Below, piece by piece: positions 41,055 through 52,405 of a DNA stretch of 64,000 bases. The notes under the pieces were generated by a model that saw only the letters and a list, made by a program, of their open reading frames with translations, was not told the origin of the DNA and did not search any database. The stretch covers positions 191,384 to 255,383 of the forward strand of contig JAJVDF010000867.1 of the NCBI GenBank assembly GCA_022410635.1, in the 5' to 3' direction. Every line of letters begins with the position of its first letter. The first letter of the stretch is position 1. The stretch comes from Tretioscincus oriximinensis. Lineage: Eukaryota; Chordata; Lepidosauria; Squamata; Gymnophthalmidae. Position numbers and translations under genes: made by a program.

Positions 41055-41470
41055 GAACAAATCTTTATTTCATGCCAAGAGTGGGTGCCTCAAAAAAATT
41101 CTTGAACACATGCTGTGTGCAGTAGAGTTATCCTTGGAAGAAGAAACCAACTCCGATGTGAGAATGTGCTCCCTCTAATTTTCAACATATTGTTTATCAT
41201 TTTGAGAAGACCAAGGAAGGCCAAATCGTTCCCATAGCCAAAAAGGAAACTGGAAACGGCAGGGAATGTCTTTCTCATGAAGATACTGTTTCTGATGTTT
41301 GATGCTGTCCTTGATATTGTCCAGATCTGGATGAGAAGCAACTTCCTTGGAGACAAACTTGTAATCTTCTGAGTTCTTGCGGCGGCACAATTCTTTGATG
41401 GTCCTCACATCAGTGTTTGGTAGATTTCCCTGTTGACTCCATTTTTTGCAGTAAGAATAGATTCAGTCCT
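41055..41470 (-). pseudogene. Possible processed pseudogene of unknown parent
   Basis: On the minus strand a fairly protein-like frame lies within 41175-41450 ('NLPNTDVRTIKELCRRKNS', later 'SHPDLDNIKDSIKHQKQYL'). It has no natural ATG; the visible start is GTG, and the frame continues upstream to a stop. Another frame takes over further on and ends near an AATAAA at about 41062-41067. That is what a frameshifted retrocopy of an mRNA 3' end would look like. No poly(A) remnant or target duplication is evident and I do not recognise the protein. It may equally be chance. Confidence 0.3.
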
Positions 41471-42375
41471 GGAATTATCCACATGCTAGATAGTCGCACT
41501 TGTGGAGGTAAAGTTTGCAGAAAAAGCCAGAAATTAACTTTCACTACTGATCTTGATGGACTGAAGAAGATCTCGATTCAAAGAAAAAGCAGAGGGTTCT
41601 AGATGGAAAGCTTAGAGAAAATATTTTGCTTAAACCTTGGAGAGCTCCTTTAGGCATTCTCTGCCATGATCTTTGGGGACAAACTGGCTAAGGATGGTGG
41701 AAATTGTAGTTTAACTCCTCCAGCTCCAGAACTCAGGAATAGACACATATTTGTTGTAATCTTAATGTAGTTCCCGGAAACAGATGCAAAATTCCAGCAT
41801 ATGCTTGGGGCATGGTAAAGAATTCCAAAGCTGAGCTTTTCCATAAATTGTTATTAATGGGTTTAGTTATTCTGGATTTTTTTTTCTGATGGAAATATCC
41901 ACTGCTCACGTCTGAGGGCGAAACAGTGGTGAAAATACACACAGTACAGTTGCGGAAATGTATGCTCATGCAATTCTCTGTACTTCATCATCAAAAGCTT
42001 CATGGGAGCAAATGCTAGAATGATAAGGGTGTGGACAGTTTCATTTTGCCTTCCAGCAGGATTGTGAGAGGCAATTGTGGACTCTGGACAAGATTCCACA
42101 TTTTCCTTTCAGTGTCTAGAGGCAGCCTTGGCTTATGTGGATGGATGGCGTTGAGAAATTGGTGCTGCATAGAGATGCCACATATTCATCCTCTATAATT
42201 GAATATCTCTACTGTTGGTAAGATGTGCGTCAATAAGTCCTACATTTTTATGGACCAAGGGCTTTGTACTCGGCGCGCCTGTACAAAGTTTTCTAGGAAT
42301 TCCTGCGAAATCAGGATTGTTGATTACCCTAGCCTTCATTTTTTTATTCAAGAATATCTGTGCTTTAATTTTGCA
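41471..42375. other. Unassigned sequence
   Basis: Several minus-strand frames at 41650-42099 overlap in different phases; no domain recognised. Confidence 0.4.
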
Positions 42376-42665
42376 CTAGTGGAAAGCCTACAAAAATGTG
42401 GAGTTGGGAAGGCAAAGGGTGGAGGAGGGAACTGCCAAAGGAGGGAGTTGTTGGTCATGGCCTACCGCAGTGTTGTCAGCTGTGGCAGTGGATTTGGGTC
42501 TGTTTCCAGAGACTGCTCTCTCCAGAGACAGCTGGGCAGCCTACGACACCAGCAGCGCGGGCAGAGTTGCGCCACTTTCACTTTATGGACTGTCATTGGT
42601 CCATAAAGACCAATGGCATAGCTTGAAGCTTTGGACTCAGTGATGCAAGTCTTGTTAATAGTAGA
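42376..42665 (-). mobile_element. Helitron with 5' subterminal hairpin
   Basis: Minus strand: start TCTACTATTAACAAGACTTG near 42665, hairpin CATTGGTCTTTATGGACCAATG (42590-42611, 20-odd bases), then the block GGGCAGCC...CTCTCCAGAG. The end is CATTTTTGTAGGCTTTCCA and CTAG at 42379-42376, then T. The 3' end matches that at 55632. Confidence 0.7.
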
Positions 42666-42932
42666 GACTAGTAGAGGATGGCCGTTCCAAAGCAAGTTAA
42701 TTGAATGGCCTTCTAGCCCAGACCTAGTCTCCTATTGCCTTATCTCTGTGCTGGGCCAGCTGTCTGCTTTACGCTGCCATTTTTCTGCCTGTTTGTGAGG
42801 TTGACTGTCGGGTCCAGACAGGTTAGGGCAGACCCTGTTCCAACCCTGTCAGTGACTGAGAGAGGTGGGATTTACCAACCCTTGGTCCCTCATTGGTTCC
42901 TAGTTCACTCCGACCTATTTCATGTATTTAGA
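42666..42932. other. Unassigned spacer
   Basis: No gene or repeat recognised. Confidence 0.4.
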
Positions 42933-43260
42933 CTAGTGGAATAAGCCCATTGCATTATGGTAATGCAACGGGCTATAGCCTCTCCTTGCTCCTATCCATG
43001 CCTCCACCCACTCCCTCCCATCCCATCCCCCTTTCTCTTTCTGCTTCTTTGTTTCATTCTTTCAGTTTTCCTTTCCTTCCCCTCCTGATATTGCTCCCAA
43101 CCAGATAACGGTCCATTTATTCCTTCCCTCTGTTTTTTGTCTTTTAGCCAGTTTCCAACCCAGGACTCTGGTCTCTGGAGCGTGCCAAAGTTCCGAGCCC
43201 TCTCATTGGCTGTTATACCTCAGAATGTTGAACTCTCGAACATGCCTTTTATTACTTTGA
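42933..43260 (-). mobile_element. Helitron, 328 bp, both ends
   Basis: Minus strand: A|TCAAAGTAATAAAAGGC at 43260, AACATTCTGAGGTATAACAG, CCAATGAGAGGGCTCGGAAC, CCAGAGACCAGAGTCCTGGG. Then comes a shortened remnant of the captured RT region, a purine-rich stretch, the hairpin GCCCGTTGCATTACCATAAT / GCAATGGGC, TTATTCCA and CTAG at 42936-42933, then T. Confidence 0.82.
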
Positions 43261-44942
43261 TAGTGGACTAAGTAAACATTGTCTGTGTGCAGCCTATGAT
43301 TCTGTCTCTACCTAACCTTTCAGGTCCAGCTGAAGTATTCGATCTCTGAATTTCTACAAAACTGTTGTCTTCCTCACCCCTCTTCAGCCTGATTTTATAT
43401 GCTGATCTTTGTTTTCCCCTTTTCTGTTTAAATTGCATTGCTAATGTGTTATGAATTGATTTTGCAGGCTTTTTTATTTTATTTTAAAGAGCTGTGGTTT
43501 TCTGTTCTTTGATGGTAAGAAGAGGGCAGTATAAAAAAACCTGTGCAGAGAAATATGAGAACTTGGGTGTATTTTGCCCAGTTTTGCTTCTGCTGAGGAA
43601 CAGTAAAGTCTGAGCTGCCATTTTGGCTTTTCTAGGCAGAATTTAGATGTTCTAGATTTGGTGTAATTATGTGGACGTGATCACAGGTGAAGAGAGATGG
43701 GGAACGGAGTCCACAGGACTGTTGGAAACACAGAATTGAACTGTAAGAATAAGTTCTTCTGTGTCCTTCAGCAATGACCTTGCCTTGGTTGTTGACTTAT
43801 TAAAAGGTTCCCCATATTTGAATAATTGAAATGGGAATGCTGATTGGTCCAAAAATTCTGGATGGGGCTCTGTCCATTTATTGGCTGAGGGGCCTGGGGG
43901 CACACTATAAAAGGGCAGCACTTGGGGAACTGCCCCATTGGGGAAATCCTAGGCAAGCTTCGAGTATTCTGTGACCTTTGTAAATAGTGTTGGGGTTGTC
44001 TTGAAACAGTCTTCCTAGGGTCGAAGGGTCGTTCAACTGAACCAGGCCAACTAAGTAAATGTGGAAACATCCCTGCCTTCACCCCTTGTTTCTAGACTTT
44101 TTTCATTCATCCATTGCCTCTGTGCCTTGTACGTCTGAACTGTGATCCTCCAGATGGAAGTGCTGATGGAAGCTGTAGTTCCATGATATCCCAATGCTTT
44201 CATGTTAGAGTTCCCTCCTACCTTTGGGTCTTTGGGCATGTAAATATGCCTTCCAGCAAATGATCATTTCCATTGCTGCTGTTCAAAATCCAAATAAATG
44301 GCAGCGTGATTCAGTTTCTGACCAATCGGAAATAAAAATAATAGCAGTTTGTAGATCTGTTTACATTGTGTGAAATTAACGGAATTGCTTATGCAAAAAG
44401 ATTCATTTCTTGGATCTGGGCGGGTTATCCCTTGGGGTTAGGAAATGGTTCTTTTCTAAATTATCTGGTACTTTTTTCAGGGCGGGGGGCATTGTGGCAA
44501 AAGAAACACCTCCTTGCATGGACCAGGAAGTGAGCGAAGGACTGACAGCTGAGATTATACGGTGGCTCGTTCAACCTGAACGAATCGGAACTTGACATTG
44601 CCTCAGGCTACATCCATTCGATAGATTTGAGGCACGTTTACCATGTGTCTGGGTCCTGTGGGACCCAGCTCTATCAAGCCCCTTGGCCACCCCAAGGTGT
44701 GAACAATGCCCTCGGAGACCCCTTCGGAACAACTCTTGGAGGCACATAATGCCCTCATGTATGCACTGTATCCTTTTATTGTTCCAGGCCATTTACGGCT
44801 TTTGTTTATTTTCCTGATCTTTATACTGTCTTGAGAATGACGGACAGTGGAAATGTATTGAACCTGAAATTTCGACTCGTGTCAATAGGGACTGGAGCTT
44901 AATCATCTTATTGTGAATCATCATTAGGATTCTAGCTACTGA
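43261..44942. other. Unassigned; TATA-bearing segment at about 43.83-44.05 kb
   Basis: Inside, TGATTGGTCC (inverted CCAAT, 43841) and ATTGGCTGAG (43880) precede ACTATAAAAGGGC at 43905-43917. This is a promoter-like spacing that could be an old LTR or a chance match. No CpG island accompanies it. The rest is unrecognised. Confidence 0.35.
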
Positions 44943-45490
44943 TGTATGGACTCATAATATCGGAGAATTGGAAAGGACCTCCAGTGTCACCGGGCTCAAC
45001 CTCCTACTCTATGCAGGATTTACTCTACCATCCTGGATAAATGGATGCCCAGCCCCTGCCTGAAGACTTCCTCTGAAGGAGAACACATCACCTCCTGTCG
45101 CAACCTCTTCTTCGGGTTGATCACCTTTATTGTCAAAGTTTTTTATGATAGCTATTCTGTTTCTCTTCCCTTGCCATTTCACCCCATTGCTTCTAGTCCT
45201 TCCATGTGCCAATCAGAATATGGCTCCTTCCTCTGCTCTGTGACAGCCCTTCAGATATTGGTAGACAGACATCATGTGTTCTTTCAATCTTCTCTTTTGC
45301 AGATGAAATATCCCTAGATCTTTCAGCCATTTCTCATAGGATATGGTTTTTAGACCTCTCACTCCTTTGGACTCACTCCAGTTTATCAATGTCCTTTTTA
45401 AATTACGGTTCCAGACTTCAACACAGTACTCTGTTCTATTTTATTTTATGTACTGTGTCTAGATATGGTCGGCAGAGACAATTCCCCATG
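44943..45490 (-). mobile_element. Old CR1-group 3' end
   Basis: Plus strand: TAATATCGGAGAATTGGAAA, GGACCTCCAGTGTCACCGGG, CAACCTCTTCTTCGGGTTGA, 'TTCACCCCATTGCTTCTAGTC', 'TCTTTCAGCCATTTCTCATA', TTTGGACTCACTCCAG, CACAGTACTC. The order fits classic bird-type CR1 rather than the younger local subfamily. Strongly diverged. Confidence 0.7.
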
Positions 45491-45811
45491 AACTACCATT
45501 CTATATCGACATCTTGGACTGTTCATTATTTAGCAGTGTTTTGTTTTAAACACTGTGTTCTTCACATGCTCAATCAATGTGACTACTAGAATATCACAGA
45601 CAAGTTAATTTATTTCAGTAACTCAATTCAAATAGTGTCACTCATATACTGCATAGATTCATTGCATGCAGAGTGATCTATTTCAAATGTTCATTTCTTT
45701 GATTAGAGTGTGACACCATGAGTCTACAATTTCTCACAATATTCTAATTTTCTGAGGTGCTGACTTTGGGGCTTTCATCCTCTGAGCCATAATCATCAAC
45801 ATTAAAGGAAA
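45491..45811. other. Unassigned sequence
   Basis: No gene or repeat recognised. Confidence 0.4.
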
Positions 45812-45885
45812 TAAATGCTTCAGACAGAATGCCGCTCAGATGGGCTATGGCCCGATTCAGCCAGGCTCCTCTTGGGTTCTTAGTC
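45812..45885 (+). mobile_element. CR1 3'-terminal scrap
   Basis: AGACAGAATGCCGCTCAG, ATGGGCTATGGCCCGATTC, GCTCCTCTTGGGTTCTTAG. Confidence 0.65.
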
Positions 45886-46149
45886 AACACTAAAAACGCA
45901 GGTCTACAGTACCATGTGGCTGGTGGATCCCTATTTCAGGATATTATCCAGAATAAGGCTACAGTGATGGCTTCTTACGACCTTTGGTTAAGTGTGTGTT
46001 TAAAACAATAAGGACCTCAAGAAACCTTCTCTCTTTTTTTAATTCTGGGTGCATCGAGGTGGATGGCAAGGTCACAGACGATGTGCCATCCAGTGCCAGA
46101 ATGTGGGGTTAAGATGGCGGTGTCACAAAGCAAGGCAAAGAAATGTATC

Positions 46150-46443
46150 TAAACGAGTGGGTAAGGCCATAAAATTGGGCAAAATTTGGTTGGTAAGGTG
46201 GCTCCCCCTGTCCTCTTCCCCCCCAGTGCTGCTGTGGACTCCCTTCTCCGCTTCCCTCCTTTTCCAGTGGCGCCACTCATTGAGTGCCCTCTCTCTGTAG
46301 GCTGCCCTCTCCGCCATGTTGAGCAGATGGCTGGCCAGCCTATTGCACAGCCGAGTCCAAGGTTCCGAGCCCTGTCATTGGTCCATAAAGACCAATGACA
46401 GTCCTTCGAACCTTGGCCTCGGCGGTACAAGTCTTGTTTAATC
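46150..46443 (-). mobile_element. Helitron with long 5' subterminal hairpin
   Basis: Minus strand: TTAAACAAGACTTGTACC, hairpin at 46350-46423 (GCCGAGGCCAAGGTTCGAAG pairing with CCGAGCCCTG..CCTTGGACTCGGC), GGCCAGCCATCTGCTCAACA, GGAGAGGGCAGCCTAC. The 3' end is decayed near 46150 (CTAAACGAGTGG instead of CTAGTGG). Confidence 0.6.
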
Positions 46444-46849
46444 ACAGGGATTTCCCCACCTTGTATCTCTCAGTACCTTTGCTTTCTCCCTGGAGCAGGT
46501 TCTGGCCCAGCCCCTCCCTTCTCCCTCTCTTCCCTGTGTTTCCCCCTCCCCAGCTTCTTTTTTTCTTGCCGTAGACCACAGCTGTTCCCTCGGTCAGCAG
46601 CACCTGTTACTGTTTAATCAGCCTTTCCTTCCCCAGTGGGCCTGTAACTCCTTCGCCTCTGTTGCTCCAGGGACGAGCTTTTGTATCAGCCGGTAAGGGA
46701 TAGCCCATCCTTGATTTGAGTTAGGGCTACCGGAAAAAGAATAAACAAATGCAGGATAGGAGTTCTGCATGTTTAATGGGTGTGGAAAAGAGGAAATGTC
46801 AGCAGGTGCCTCTGGCATGATAAGCTGCCCCTGCTGAACCTGAATCATT
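46444..46849. other. Unassigned sequence
   Basis: No gene or repeat recognised. Confidence 0.4.
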
Positions 46850-46915
46850 GAGTCGGAAGAGACCTTCAGGGTCATCTGGTCCAAATCCCCTGCCTAATAC
46901 AGGCGTAATTTCATT
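46850..46915 (-). mobile_element. Old CR1 3'-terminal scrap
   Basis: TGAGTCGGAAGAGACCTTCA, GGGTCATCTGGTCCAAATCC: the inverse of the classic CR1 3' end. Confidence 0.6.
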
Positions 46916-47516
46916 CTGTTTTAACATTAAAGATGCTGGACTCCTGTCTTGTTTTTTCCCCCTGATAACCTTAGATGGGGTGGGGTGGCTGCTGTCCCAA
47001 TGAATCCTCCCTCTGGATATTTCTGGAATTCATGCAGTAACCCTATAACCCTTCACCCAACCATGCCGGAGGAAGACTCAACCAGGCATATAGGACATAA
47101 ACTAGAATATAGTTTTCACATTTTCTGTTCCTAGGCAAAGAGCAGGAATGTTTGTTCTTTGGTCTGAAAAAGTTTCCCCTGCCACTGAATGGTTCCCAGT
47201 GACTATTCCCTGCAAGGAATGGCAACAAAGCCACAAAACTGCTCAACACTAATCCTCTTTCAAGAGTTAAAAGGTTTTTCCAAAATGTACCATTCAGTAA
47301 TGGTTCTCACAATCCGTATTATTTGTTGCAAAGAGAACTGTTCCCTGCGGTTCACGTCCTTGGTGTGTGCCTAGCCCAGTGTGCCATAGAGTACAGATTA
47401 TGTCAGCTAAGCCTTCTGGACTGGACCCAGCTCATCATACCTGCTCTTCACTACGACTGGACAAATGGACCATATGCACCAATATGTGGGCAAGATGTGC
47501 ACCTAGTCTGGACTGG
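46916..47516. other. Unassigned sequence
   Basis: No gene or repeat recognised. Confidence 0.4.
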
Positions 47517-48590
47517 AAAGAACATAAGATGTCCAGAAGCCATCTGTCTCACCCAGTGACCCACCAATTGCCCCTGGGCATCTCAAGCAGAAGAAAGCAA
47601 AACCCTCACCTGTTCTTGACTTCCTGAAAATGCTACTTCAGGAATTCTGCCTGTTGCTCCATCTCAGAGGCAGTATCAAGAGATCCAGCCTAGTAGCTAT
47701 TGATACCCTTGGCTTCTGTGAACTTGTTTACTCCTGTCTTCAAGGTATCTGGGCTGCTTTCTATTGCTACCTCTTCTGGAAGTAATCCCACAGTCCAATG
47801 ACACTCTGGGTGAAAAAATACTTTCCCTTGAGTGTCCTCAATCTTCTGCCCATCAGTTTCAAGGTGTGCTCCCTGATCCTAGAGTTGTGTGATAGAAAAA
47901 ATAATTTTTCTCTATTCCCCTTCTCCATCCCATGCATGATTTTATACACTTCAATCAGATCATCTGTTAAATGTCATCCTTCAAGGCTGAAGAGACCCAG
48001 ATGCTGTAGCCTGGTTTCATAAGGAAGATGCTCCAGCTCAGTCGCTTAGGAATTTGTCTCTCGCTTGGGAGATGGGGTTTGGAAGCCCTGTGTGGGACGT
48101 GGGGAGGTCTGAGCACCTTCCACTAGCCTGTAGCTCTAGTCAACCCAGCTATTCGAAAGCATGAATTGCAAGAAATTGCAACTGACTGCAAGTAGATACA
48201 TGGGAACCACCATAGCCTAGTGGGGAAGATAGAATGGAAGCCTTCGGGCAAAATATACCCTTGTAAGCCGCTTTGAGTCCCTTTGAAAGGTGAGGAAAGC
48301 GGGGTATAAGAACCAAGTTCTTCTTCTTCTTTGATCATTCTCATTGCCCTTTTTTGCACCTTTTCTAATTCCACAATATATTTTTTGAGATGTGGTGACC
48401 AAAATTGTACACAGGATTCTAAATGTGGCCTCACCACAGATTTATGTAGAGGCAAAACAACACTTGCCCACTTACTTTCAATTTCTATCCTAATTTCTCC
48501 TAACATTGAACTTGTTTTATTCACTGCTGTTTCACACTGGGATGACACCTACATCGAGAAGGCGAAAGTCTTTCTAACATCGTCTGCGCT
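47517..48590 (-). mobile_element. CR1 LINE 3' portion split by a SINE
   Basis: 47517-48035 gives the ORF2 C-terminus and 3' UTR (minus-strand frame around 'KIMHGMEKGNREKLFFLSHN'). 48331-48590 continues upstream ('LEKVQKRAMRMIK' and 'SVVLPLHKSVVRPHLESCVQ' on the minus strand). The two halves join across a family B SINE, which is therefore younger. Confidence 0.88.
48036..48330 (+). mobile_element. Family B SINE nested in CR1
   Basis: Head GTCGCTTAGGAATTTGTC, 'TTGGGAGATGGGGTTTGGAA' (B-box region), full body, tail TTGTAAGCCGCTTTGAGTCC, CGGGGTATAAGAACC, (TTC)n. Confidence 0.92.
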
Positions 48591-48811
48591 CTATCAGGGC
48601 TTTCCCCTGTGTTGCTGAATTCCTAAACGATAAAAACCAGGAGTAGGAGGCAAATGATAGACTGCAGGTCATGGTGTGAGAGCAACATTCCTGCCAGCTG
48701 CTAAAACCACTTTCCAGGCCAAGTGTGGAGAAGGCCAACGTGGTTCCTGTTGTGGCTGCCACCAAAATAAAAAGGAACCAATATTGTTCCCCAGAGAGCA
48801 CCACCTAGCAA
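48591..48811. other. Short unassigned stretch
   Basis: No gene or repeat recognised. Confidence 0.4.
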
Positions 48812-48819
48812 CCTTCACC

Positions 48820-48993
48820 TAGGCTGACCAGATGACCCCTTTTGGGGGTGGGTGGGTTTGAAAGCCCGGTTTTGGGGTGCCTCTTGGTTTTTGCTGAGGA
48901 AAAAAAATGGAAAAAAATTTCCTCAGCAAAAACCAAGAGTCACTCCAAACCCGGGTTTACACCCCCAACAAAAGGGGTCAGCTGGTCAGCCTA
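48820..48993. mobile_element. Palindromic hAT-like MITE, copy 4
   Basis: TAGGCTGACCAGATGACCCC / GGGGTCAGCTGGTCAGCCTA with a perfect 8-bp duplication CCTTCACC (48812-48819, 48994-49001). The arms pair to a small A-rich loop near 48900-48917. 174 bp. Confidence 0.94.
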
Positions 48994-49001
48994 CCTTCAC
49001 C

Positions 49002-49762
49002 CCCTACGGTATCCCCATTTTGATCTTTTTATATAATCTGGGCAATGTGTTTTGTGCATTCCCATCTTTTGGACTCTCTGCTGTACCTTTGAGAATTACC
49101 TTTCAGGCACTAGTTTGCTAAACCTTCTTGTATTTGAAGTTTATTTAAAGTAGGGTTTCTTCCTATGGCGCATTGTCACAGCCAATTTCCTTCCCCAGGA
49201 AGTCTTGCAAATTCTCCTTGTTTGGAGTTCTTGAAGGCCTTCAACTCAGTCAGACGATACATTTATCCCTTGGCACGGGATTTTATCGGCTGTTATCCAG
49301 TTTGTTTATACTGTTTGTGAATTTTGATTGTTTTATTGTGCTGGATGTTCTGTACACTGACAAGGGAGCTCTGGAAAGAAAATAGAAAGGCAAGAAACTA
49401 TTCTAAAAATATGAAAAGATGTGCTGTTTTGTAGATGGGTGGGTAGCATAGCTGTAGGTATCCTATATTCCAAGTCTTTCCAGCTTCAGATGCTCAGCTT
49501 CCATCTCAATGCTCTGTCTCTCGTGGCTGTCGACATAAGAAACATTTCTTCTCAGTTGATAGGTGGCAAATAGCATGATTTAAATGTTGCGCAAATGTTT
49601 TTTTAATTGCGTTTAATTGTTGAAAAAGTCCTATGTACAGAGCTTTTGAGATGGTCTATTTTACTTGAGAAGGGTCTTTTCTTGGTTGACAAGCAAATAA
49701 AAAACCTCCAACTTCTGCAAATGATCTTGCTTGATTATAGACAGGTTCCCTCCCAGGTACCT
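49002..49762. other. Unassigned sequence
   Basis: No gene or repeat recognised. Confidence 0.4.
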
Positions 49763-50530
49763 CCCTGTAAGCAGAAAAAATGTTTCCTGTGGGTGGGACT
49801 GGGCACAGATTGGCTGAAGAGGTTTCTTTCCTTTCAGAGCTAGCTAAGGCTGGGAGCTGTAGTCTGCAGGGCAGGACCCCAGACCAGCTGGGTAGAAGAG
49901 GCTGCCTACTGCTCAGACTAGACGTCTCAGCAGGCTCTGCCACCAGTTCAACAACAGCTCCCTTTTCACTTTTTTCACATTTGTGATGCTGATGCTGTTC
50001 TGCCAGCTTCGTGAAATTGCTGGGCATCCAAGCTTTTATAATGATCATATTAACTTAAGAACATAAGAAGAGCCATACTGGATCAGGCCACAGCCCATCA
50101 AGTCCAGCATTCTGACTCACACAGAGGCCCACCAGATGCCCCTGGGCAGTCCGAACAGAGGAAAATAAAATATGCACCTGTTCATGACTCCCTGCAAATG
50201 GCATCTCAGGAGTCCTGCCTGTGGCTCCATCCCAGCGGCAACATCTAGACATCCATCCTAGGATCCATTTATACCCTTGGTGTCCATAAATATGTCTAGT
50301 TCTGTCTTGAAACTATCCAAGCTGTTAGCTAGCACCACCTCTTCAGGAAGTAAATTCCACAGGCCGATGACCCTCTGGGTGAACTGATCACTTGTCAACA
50401 TGAAAAAATGGCATGCAGAAGCACAATCGAGAACCATAAAACAGAAATTCTGTCAGGAAGTAGAGAAATAGGAAGCCAGCAGTTTGTTACTGTTTACATC
50501 TGGAACCCCATCTTTATGTACACAACCATA
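49763..50530 (-). repeat. Family U, copy 6, interrupted by CR1
   Basis: 49763-50050 (GCAGAAAAAATGTTTCCTGT, GGCTGGGAGCTGTAGTCTGC, 'GCTGGGCATCCAAGC') continues at 50392-50530 (GATCACTTGTCAACATGAAA, ATGGCATGCAGAAGCAC, 'CAGTTTGTTACTG'). Confidence 0.7.
50053..50390 (-). mobile_element. CR1 3' end in family U
   Basis: TTAAGAACATAAGAAGAGCC, CACAGCCCATCAAGTCCAGC, 'TGCCCCTGGGCAGTCCGAAC', GGAAGTAAATTCCACAGGCC. Confidence 0.88.
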
Positions 50531-50699
50531 TAATTTCCTTTGTATGGAGACAAACATTTCTAGGGTTCCAAACATCTAAAAAAAAAAGGGGGTTTTCCAC
50601 ATTGGTCTCTGTGTATCTTAAGTTCAGAAAATCAATCCCTTCCATGTTGCCCCACCACATTTATCAACTTAAAAGTCTTTTCAGGTGTGACCACAAGCC
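50531..50699. other. Short unassigned stretch
   Basis: No gene or repeat recognised. Confidence 0.4.
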
Positions 50700-50862
50700 T
50701 ATGGAATGTTTGTTTGTTTATACTCATACCCCGCCCTGTACCCGAAGGTCTCAGGGTGGCCAGCAATAAACAATACAAAATTGACAAATTAAAATCCGTA
50801 TCTAAAAGTGGGAAGAAAAATGACATTTCTTCAGCTAAAGGCCAGGTTAAAGAGGCGTAGCC
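50700..50862 (-). mobile_element. L2-like LINE 3' end
   Basis: TATACTCATACCCCGCCCTG, TACCCGAAGGTCTCAGGGTG, CAGCTAAAGGCCAGGTTAAA: minus-strand L2 tail and last codons of ORF2. Confidence 0.85.
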
Positions 50863-51010
50863 ATGTTAATCTGGATTCAAAATTTCTAAAAGGGGATCTT
50901 TTGGCACTTTAAACACTAACAAGAAAAAGATAAGTAGCCTGAGCTACAGACTAAATCTACTTCTTCAGATGCTATGGAGGGAACTACGGCTGAAGGATAG
51001 ACTGTTTCTA
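50863..51010. repeat. Family T fragment
   Basis: GCCATGTTAATCTGGATTC, 'CACTTTAAACACTAACAAG', CTACTTCTTCAGATGCTATG. Confidence 0.5.
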
Positions 51011-51149
51011 GCAGGCTGGATGCCTCAATAGGAACGGAAAAGCAAATCAGTGTGGAGCTGATTAGTCAAGTATAGTAATAATCAAGGTGATTAAGCCTTC
51101 CTGGGTAAGGAAGTGTATAGTATAAAAGAGTGTTGCAATCTAAAGAAAT

Positions 51150-51355
51150 GCAGAAAGGTAGAGGATCTTCCCAGGACTGCAACAGGTAGTATTCCTGAAA
51201 TACCATTTGCAGGGACTCAAGAACAAGTGAAGGTTTCAAAGTCGTCTTCTGCGTCAGACTGCCAAGGTGCAATTGGGTGGGGCACTGGGTAAGACAGAAT
51301 TTTGGACTAGATGGGCTCTAGTCCAATTCTGCAGGGTTCCTCTTATGTTCTTATT
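51150..51355 (+). mobile_element. CR1 3' end
   Basis: TATTCCTGAAATACCATTTG, AAGGTGCAATTGGGTGGGGC, GGACTAGATGGGCTCTAGTC, CTCTTATGTTCTTATTCC. Confidence 0.85.
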
Positions 51356-52120
51356 CCATCTTGGATGTTAGAGCAGTACAAGAAGACAAAAAACTCCATA
51401 GGAAGGTTTGAAAGAAAAGCGACAGAACTGGAATATATCCACAAATTCCAGTCTGTTGACAGAGAATTAAACAAAGACAACTGTTTTCATGCACACTGTC
51501 AATATTATTATATCAATTGGCCCCTCAGCCTCTTGAGGACACTCTTGGTTTATTCTTCTTTACTACTTTTCTGCACCTCTTGAAAGAGAATAAATCCTAG
51601 TAGTGCATTTTGACCCTGTGTCACAATATTGCTCAAGAAGATGTTTGTATTTAGCGGCAGTTAATGAATAAACTGTGATGACTGTGTTTATCAAATTCAG
51701 TAGGCCTCAGAATTCTTCAGATTTTCCACTCAGTTACGTTCATGGGTTTTTACCTGACAAAAGGCATATCGTGGTAAAAATCCATAACATATTACTATTA
51801 TTTACGGGATTTGTGCAAATGTAGACATATAATAATATTCAGTTTTACGGAATCGCGCAAAACTTCATCATTTTAAAAAAAACGGTAAGGGCGGAGCGCA
51901 AGGGCATACACCCACTGGTTTCCAAAAACGGGTCACTTGGTCTGTGCAGACATTAACTCCAGAAGTCAAGGCAAGTCTTGTGCAGATGGTGAAATGGAGC
52001 TGGAAACAAGAAACCCCCATCTTTCACGTCACAGTTCTCAAAACGGAAAACGGCTGCTTTCAGCCAGTGAGAACGCAACCAATGTGTGGCTCTGCAACAT
52101 CTAGATCCACCTTTATGATC
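51356..52120. other. Unassigned sequence
   Basis: No gene or repeat recognised. Confidence 0.4.
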
Positions 52121-52121
52121 G

Positions 52122-52405
52122 CTTAGGAATTCGTCTCTCGCCTGGGCGATGGGGTTTCGAAGCCCTGTGTGGGACGTGGGGAGGGCTGAGCCCCTTCCAC
52201 TAGTCTGTAGCTCTAGCCAACCAAGCTATTTGAAAGCAGGAACTGCAAGAAATTGCAACTGACTGCAAGTAGATACATGGGAACCACCATAGCCTGGTGG
52301 GGAAGATAGAATGGAAGCCTTTGGGCAAATTATATCCTTGTAAGTCGCTTTGAGTCCCTTTGAAAGGTGAGAAAAAGCGGGGTATAAGAACCAAGTTCTT
52401 CTTCT
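52122..52405 (+). mobile_element. Family B SINE, well preserved
   Basis: Head ATCGCTTAGGAATTCGTCTC, 'GGCGATGGGGTTTCGAAGCC' (B box GGTTTCGAAGCC), body, tail GTAAGTCGCTTTGAGTCCC, GCGGGGTATAAGAACC, TTCTTCT. It directly precedes the L2 LINE. Confidence 0.92.

Noticed and set aside
43841..43920. CCAAT and TATA motifs as a host promoter
   Set aside because: No CpG island, exon or conserved frame nearby; kept only as a note in the unassigned stretch.
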